Shown here piece after piece: positions 61,194 to 64,000 of a DNA stretch of 64,000 nt. Positions within the stretch are counted from its first letter, which is position 1. Each line of letters opens with the position of its first letter. Source of the stretch: CAWHNT01 sp963830775 (GTDB lineage Bacteria; Pseudomonadota; Alphaproteobacteria; Geminicoccales; Geminicoccaceae); assembly GCA_963830775.1 (NCBI GenBank), contig CAWHNT010000042.1, positions 1-64,000 of the forward strand, given 5' to 3'. A model generated the notes under the pieces. The model was given only the letters and a program-made list of their open reading frames with translations, made no database searches and was not told the origin of the DNA. Both the position numbers and the translations under genes were made by a program.

Positions 61194-64000
61194 TTAAAAT
61201 CTCACAAGAACCGACAGTAGTACCGTGCGCGCTGGCAAGAAGACCGGGTCAATGTCCTCGCGGGTACGGAACTGCTCGTCCTGATAGTTCAGCTTGCGAT
61301 CGAAGATGTTGCTTGCGGTCAAGGAGGTTACCAGGCGGCCATCAAAATGGCGAAAGCCGATCTGTGCGTCAGTCAGTAGGCCCGCGTCACTTTCGCTCTG
61401 CTGTCCGCCTACGTCATCGAGCCGTTCGACATCCTGTGCCACCAGCCGCAGGTTCAGGGCCGCAAAGAGCCCGGATACGGAGAAGTAACGGATGCTGGCC
61501 GGCATCTCGAACGTGTTGACCCGAAGCGGGCCCTCCACAGTATCCCCCTCGGCCGCTGGTGGCGACGGCGCGGCGCCGATGGGCTGGCGTGCAAGCGGTG
61601 CGGGGGCGAGGAGCACACCAGGAACGGGTTCATGCGCGGCAAGCAGCGCTATCGCTGCCGGGCCTGCGGGCTGAACTTCACCGACACGCCGCCGCGCGGG
61701 ATGCCGCTGCAGGTGAAGGTGACGGCGGTGCTGCTCTATGTCAGCGGCCTGTCGATGAACCGCACCGCCAAGCTTCTGGGCGTGTCGACGCCGTGCGTGA
61801 TGACCTGGATCGAGCAGTTCGCCAAGGATCACGCCCAGAAGCCGGAGCCGGAAGGCCGTGCTCTGGTCATCGAGCTCGACGAGATGTGGCACTATCTAAA
61901 AAAAAGACCAACAAGCTCTGGATCTGGAAAGCTTGGGATCGTGCTTCAGGCCGACTGGTTGACTGGGAATGCGGCGGTCGTGACCGGGCCACTCTCGAAC
62001 GGCTCCTTGGCCGCGTGAAGCGCTGGAACCCGCGTCTCTACTGCACCGACGACTGGGCCGCCTACCAGGAGGCGATCCCGCAAGGCCGGCTCTATGTCGG
62101 CAAGGACGAGACGCATGGGCTCGAGCGCGACCATGCCCGCCAGCGCACTGGCTGGCCCGCTTCCGCCGCCGCTCCATCGTGGTCTCCAAGGCCAAGCGCA
62201 TGGTCGACGCCTCCATCGCCCTCTTCGCCCGCTTCGGCGGCAACGACAGGATCGGCGAGCTTGCAGCTGAGTCAGCCGAAAACCGGCTCCGTGCAGAAGT
62301 TGCAACGGCATGGCTGAGCCGGCATCGCGCAACGTGTTGACCCGAAGCGGGCCCTCCACAGCTATCGCCCTGCGTGCCGCTGGTAGCGCCGGCCGCCAGC
62401 GCCGAGGCTGGCGGCCAAGCTGATCGGTCGGCACGGCCGAGTTCAGGCGGTAGCCGAGGAGTGCGTCCTCGAGCTCTGATCGTCCTGCTTCGCGCGCGAG
62501 TTCCCGCGCATAGATATTGCCTTCCTGCTCATCCCAGACCGAAACTCTGCAGCGATGAGCTAATCCGGTACTCGCCGGCGAGCCCAAGCTGATCGGAGAC
62601 TGTGCCGTCGAACTCGTCAAAGAGCAGATTGAACCCGGCAAGCTCGACGGGAGCCAGCGTCTGGCTGACCAAAATCGGGCGCTTCAGGCTCCGGGCGGCG
62701 ATGGCCCGGAGAAGGAGAGGCTCGATCGGTCGCCAACGACGCCGAGGCCCGGTGTTGCGGTCGTACGCGCCCTACTAGGCAGGTCCACCTGGTCGATCCC
62801 AGCCCGCAATCCGACGACAAGGTCGCTTGCGAGCGGTGCGCGCAGCTCAACAAAGGCGAGGACGCGTCCCTGTCCTGATGCTCGCTCACTGTGTTTGCGG
62901 TGCCGAACAGAATGTTCGTGCTGTCGATACGGTCGCTCACGTCGGCAAGGCCGGCCCCGGCGCGGAGCGTGGCCCCGCTTATCGATGTCCGGCCGAGCAC
63001 CTCGATCTGCCGCCCGTCGGCGCCCTCGTCAGCCATTCCGCGGAAAAGCCCGCCTCCCCGCTCAAGATCGCTCAATTCGTCCCGATCGGCGCGGAGTGCT
63101 GACACGAGGAGTTCGGTGTCCTGTGCTAGGCGCAGCCGGCCGCCCAAGCGAAAGACGTTCTCCTCGGCGCTCTGGTGGAGCGTGGGGTCATGGTCGTCGG
63201 GATCGAAAGCGAGTTCCCGATCACCGAAGAGCGTGTCACGCCGGCGATACTCACCTTGGACCGACAGCCAGTCGGTCATGTCCGTCCTAACAAAGGCCTG
63301 CGCGATGTTATGCTCAAGCCCGAAGTTCTCGCGAAATCCGTCAGTGTGATAGTAATATTGACCGATGCTGAACGCCGACCGCCCGATGAGCCCGCCGAGC
63401 GCTGCCTCCTCCGCTCGAGTCCAGTGAGAACCAACCTGGGCGCCCGACCTGAACCGCAGGCCCTGGCGCTCGAACAGGGTTGAGTATTCATCAAAGCCGA
63501 GGGTCAGCAGGTCAGACCGCGGCAGATCGAGATCAGCGACTGACCGGCTGGGCTGCAGCGGCTCTCCATTGAGGGGCTCAAGCAGCTGAGCCTGGAGGAG
63601 TTCGCTCATGCGAGCGACCTCGAAGCGGGGCTGTCCGAGGTACAGGTCCGCGAGGAAGCGATGTGCCGCAGCGTTGCCCGGATCGGCAGCGAGCGCCTCT
63701 GCGGCTCTGCTCACGCCGGCCTGTGGAAAGCCGAGGTCTGTATAGAGCCGCGCGAGACCGGCGCCGCGTGTAGCCTGATCCTCCTCGAGGAGACCGGCAG
63801 ATCGGACCGCTGATCGGGCCGGGTTGAGCTCGGCCGCCCGCTCCAGATCGCTCAGCGCCTCGATGGGGCGGTTGCCGAGCTGCTTCCGAATAGCATCATA
63901 GAACCACGGCGTCGGATCGTTCGGATCGAGCGTCTTGGCCGTCGCAAGCTCGTCGCCGGCGATCGTGTCTCGCCGTTCCTCGAGGTACGCCTTGCCCAGA
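61194..64000 (-). pseudogene. TPR/outer-membrane beta-barrel protein, interrupted by an IS1-family element (5' end outside the window)
   Basis: The upstream part (64000 to about 62340) holds TPR-like repeats (DPNDPTPWFYDAIRKQLGNR, then SDLERAAELNPARSAVR, then AADPGNAAAHRFLADLYLG). Beta-strand-rich sequence follows (EYSTLFERQGLRFRSGAQV, FSIGQYYYHTDGFRENFG). After the IS1 copy it resumes with MPASIRYFSVSGLFAALNLR, TSNIFDRKLNY-like TASNIFDRKLNYQDEQF and ends LLSVLVRF, the terminal Phe of outer-membrane barrels. A one-base slip near 62875 also divides the barrel. A combined TPR and TonB-receptor-like barrel suggests an export or uptake channel with its lipoprotein. Confidence 0.75.
61560..62330 (+). 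mobile_element. IS1-family insertion sequence with -1 frameshift transposase
   Basis: InsA-like part: zinc-finger CKRCGGEEHTRNGFMRGKQR, YRCRACGLNFTD, then VLLYVSGLSMNRTAKLLGVS. At the run of eight A (61898-61905) a -1 shift, classical for IS1, gives HYLKKKTNKLWIWKAWDRAS, VKRWNPRLYCTDDWAAYQ (DDE Asp) and VGKDETHGLERDHARQR. A further one-base loss near 62145 precedes HWLARFRRRSIVVSKAKRMVD. A 31-bp identical direct repeat stands at 61510-61540 and 62331-62361, far longer than the 8-9 bp IS1 normally duplicates. Confidence 0.8.

Noticed and set aside
1..64000. CRISPR array, rRNA genes, phage structural genes or replication origin
   Set aside because: No regularly spaced repeats, rRNA segments, phage morphogenesis motifs or origin-like boxes were seen on reading through. 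The only RNA gene found is tRNA-Ser.

Overview
The window is GC-rich bacterial DNA, most likely from an alphaproteobacterium of the Rhodospirillales/Geminicoccales kind. Supporting signs are the RegA/ActR-type regulator, class I and class III-like PHA synthases, DUF6285, the conserved block PduO-type adenosyltransferase / HIG1-like protein / etfB / etfA / 3-hydroxybutyryl-CoA dehydrogenase, and SecA with a C-terminal SEC-C zinc motif. Assignments rest on protein motifs read by eye. No database search was run.

Layout. 1-1800: decaying remnants (tctA end, isocitrate dehydrogenase fragment, degenerate RegA-like regulator). 1822-9429: polyester/acyloin operon (ThDP enzyme, Zn alcohol dehydrogenase, PhaE-like, PhaC, CoA-transferase, alpha/beta hydrolase). 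9524-21249: detoxification-type block with two paralogous epoxide hydrolases (one split by an IS5-family element), cupin, VOC protein, another hydrolase, Ohr, an SDR, a tautomerase, and a large winged-helix/NTPase/TPR regulator. Identical-looking arrays of three 10-bp-phased TAAC repeats precede both epoxide hydrolases. 21375-24922: branched-chain amino-acid-type ABC genes livH, livM, livG without livF. 25079-37273: class I PHA synthase, ThDP enzyme, acyl-CoA synthetase, TetR regulator with palindromic operators, then a tightly overlapping operon acyl-CoA dehydrogenase / APH-type kinase / DUF6285 / SDR / PhaE / PhaC. 37439-44572: small protein, tRNA-Ser(GCU), degraded IS3-family copy, sugar ABC importer with an orphan antitoxin gene between its permeases, NatA-type ATPase, SDR. 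44656-49458: tiny gene with an ideal Shine-Dalgarno site, SDR/TetR divergon, Rieske oxygenase, HAD phosphatase, tag. 49476-58826: fatty-acid oxidation and housekeeping block ending in secA. 58936-64000: cyclotransferase, a lipoprotein and a TPR/outer-membrane protein, with IS1595- and IS1-family insertions.

How the genes may work together. Three PHA synthases lie within 33 kb. The operon at 32093-37273, with the acyl-CoA synthetase across the TetR gene, has the gene content expected for phosphorylative 4-hydroxyacid catabolism (as in the levulinate lva pathway and ACAD10/11-type kinase-dehydrogenases), but here it is joined to a polyester synthase. This is my best candidate for an undescribed system. 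ETF and 3-hydroxyacyl-CoA dehydrogenase at 50-53 kb could serve the dehydrogenase and beta-oxidation steps; the cobalamin adenosyltransferase could serve propionyl-CoA disposal.

Quality warning. More than twenty otherwise sound genes are interrupted by single-base frameshifts, mostly insertions, including two in the essential gene secA. Most are probably sequencing or assembly errors, so I describe these genes as one unit across the shift. True gene decay is supported only where mobile elements or large truncations are visible.
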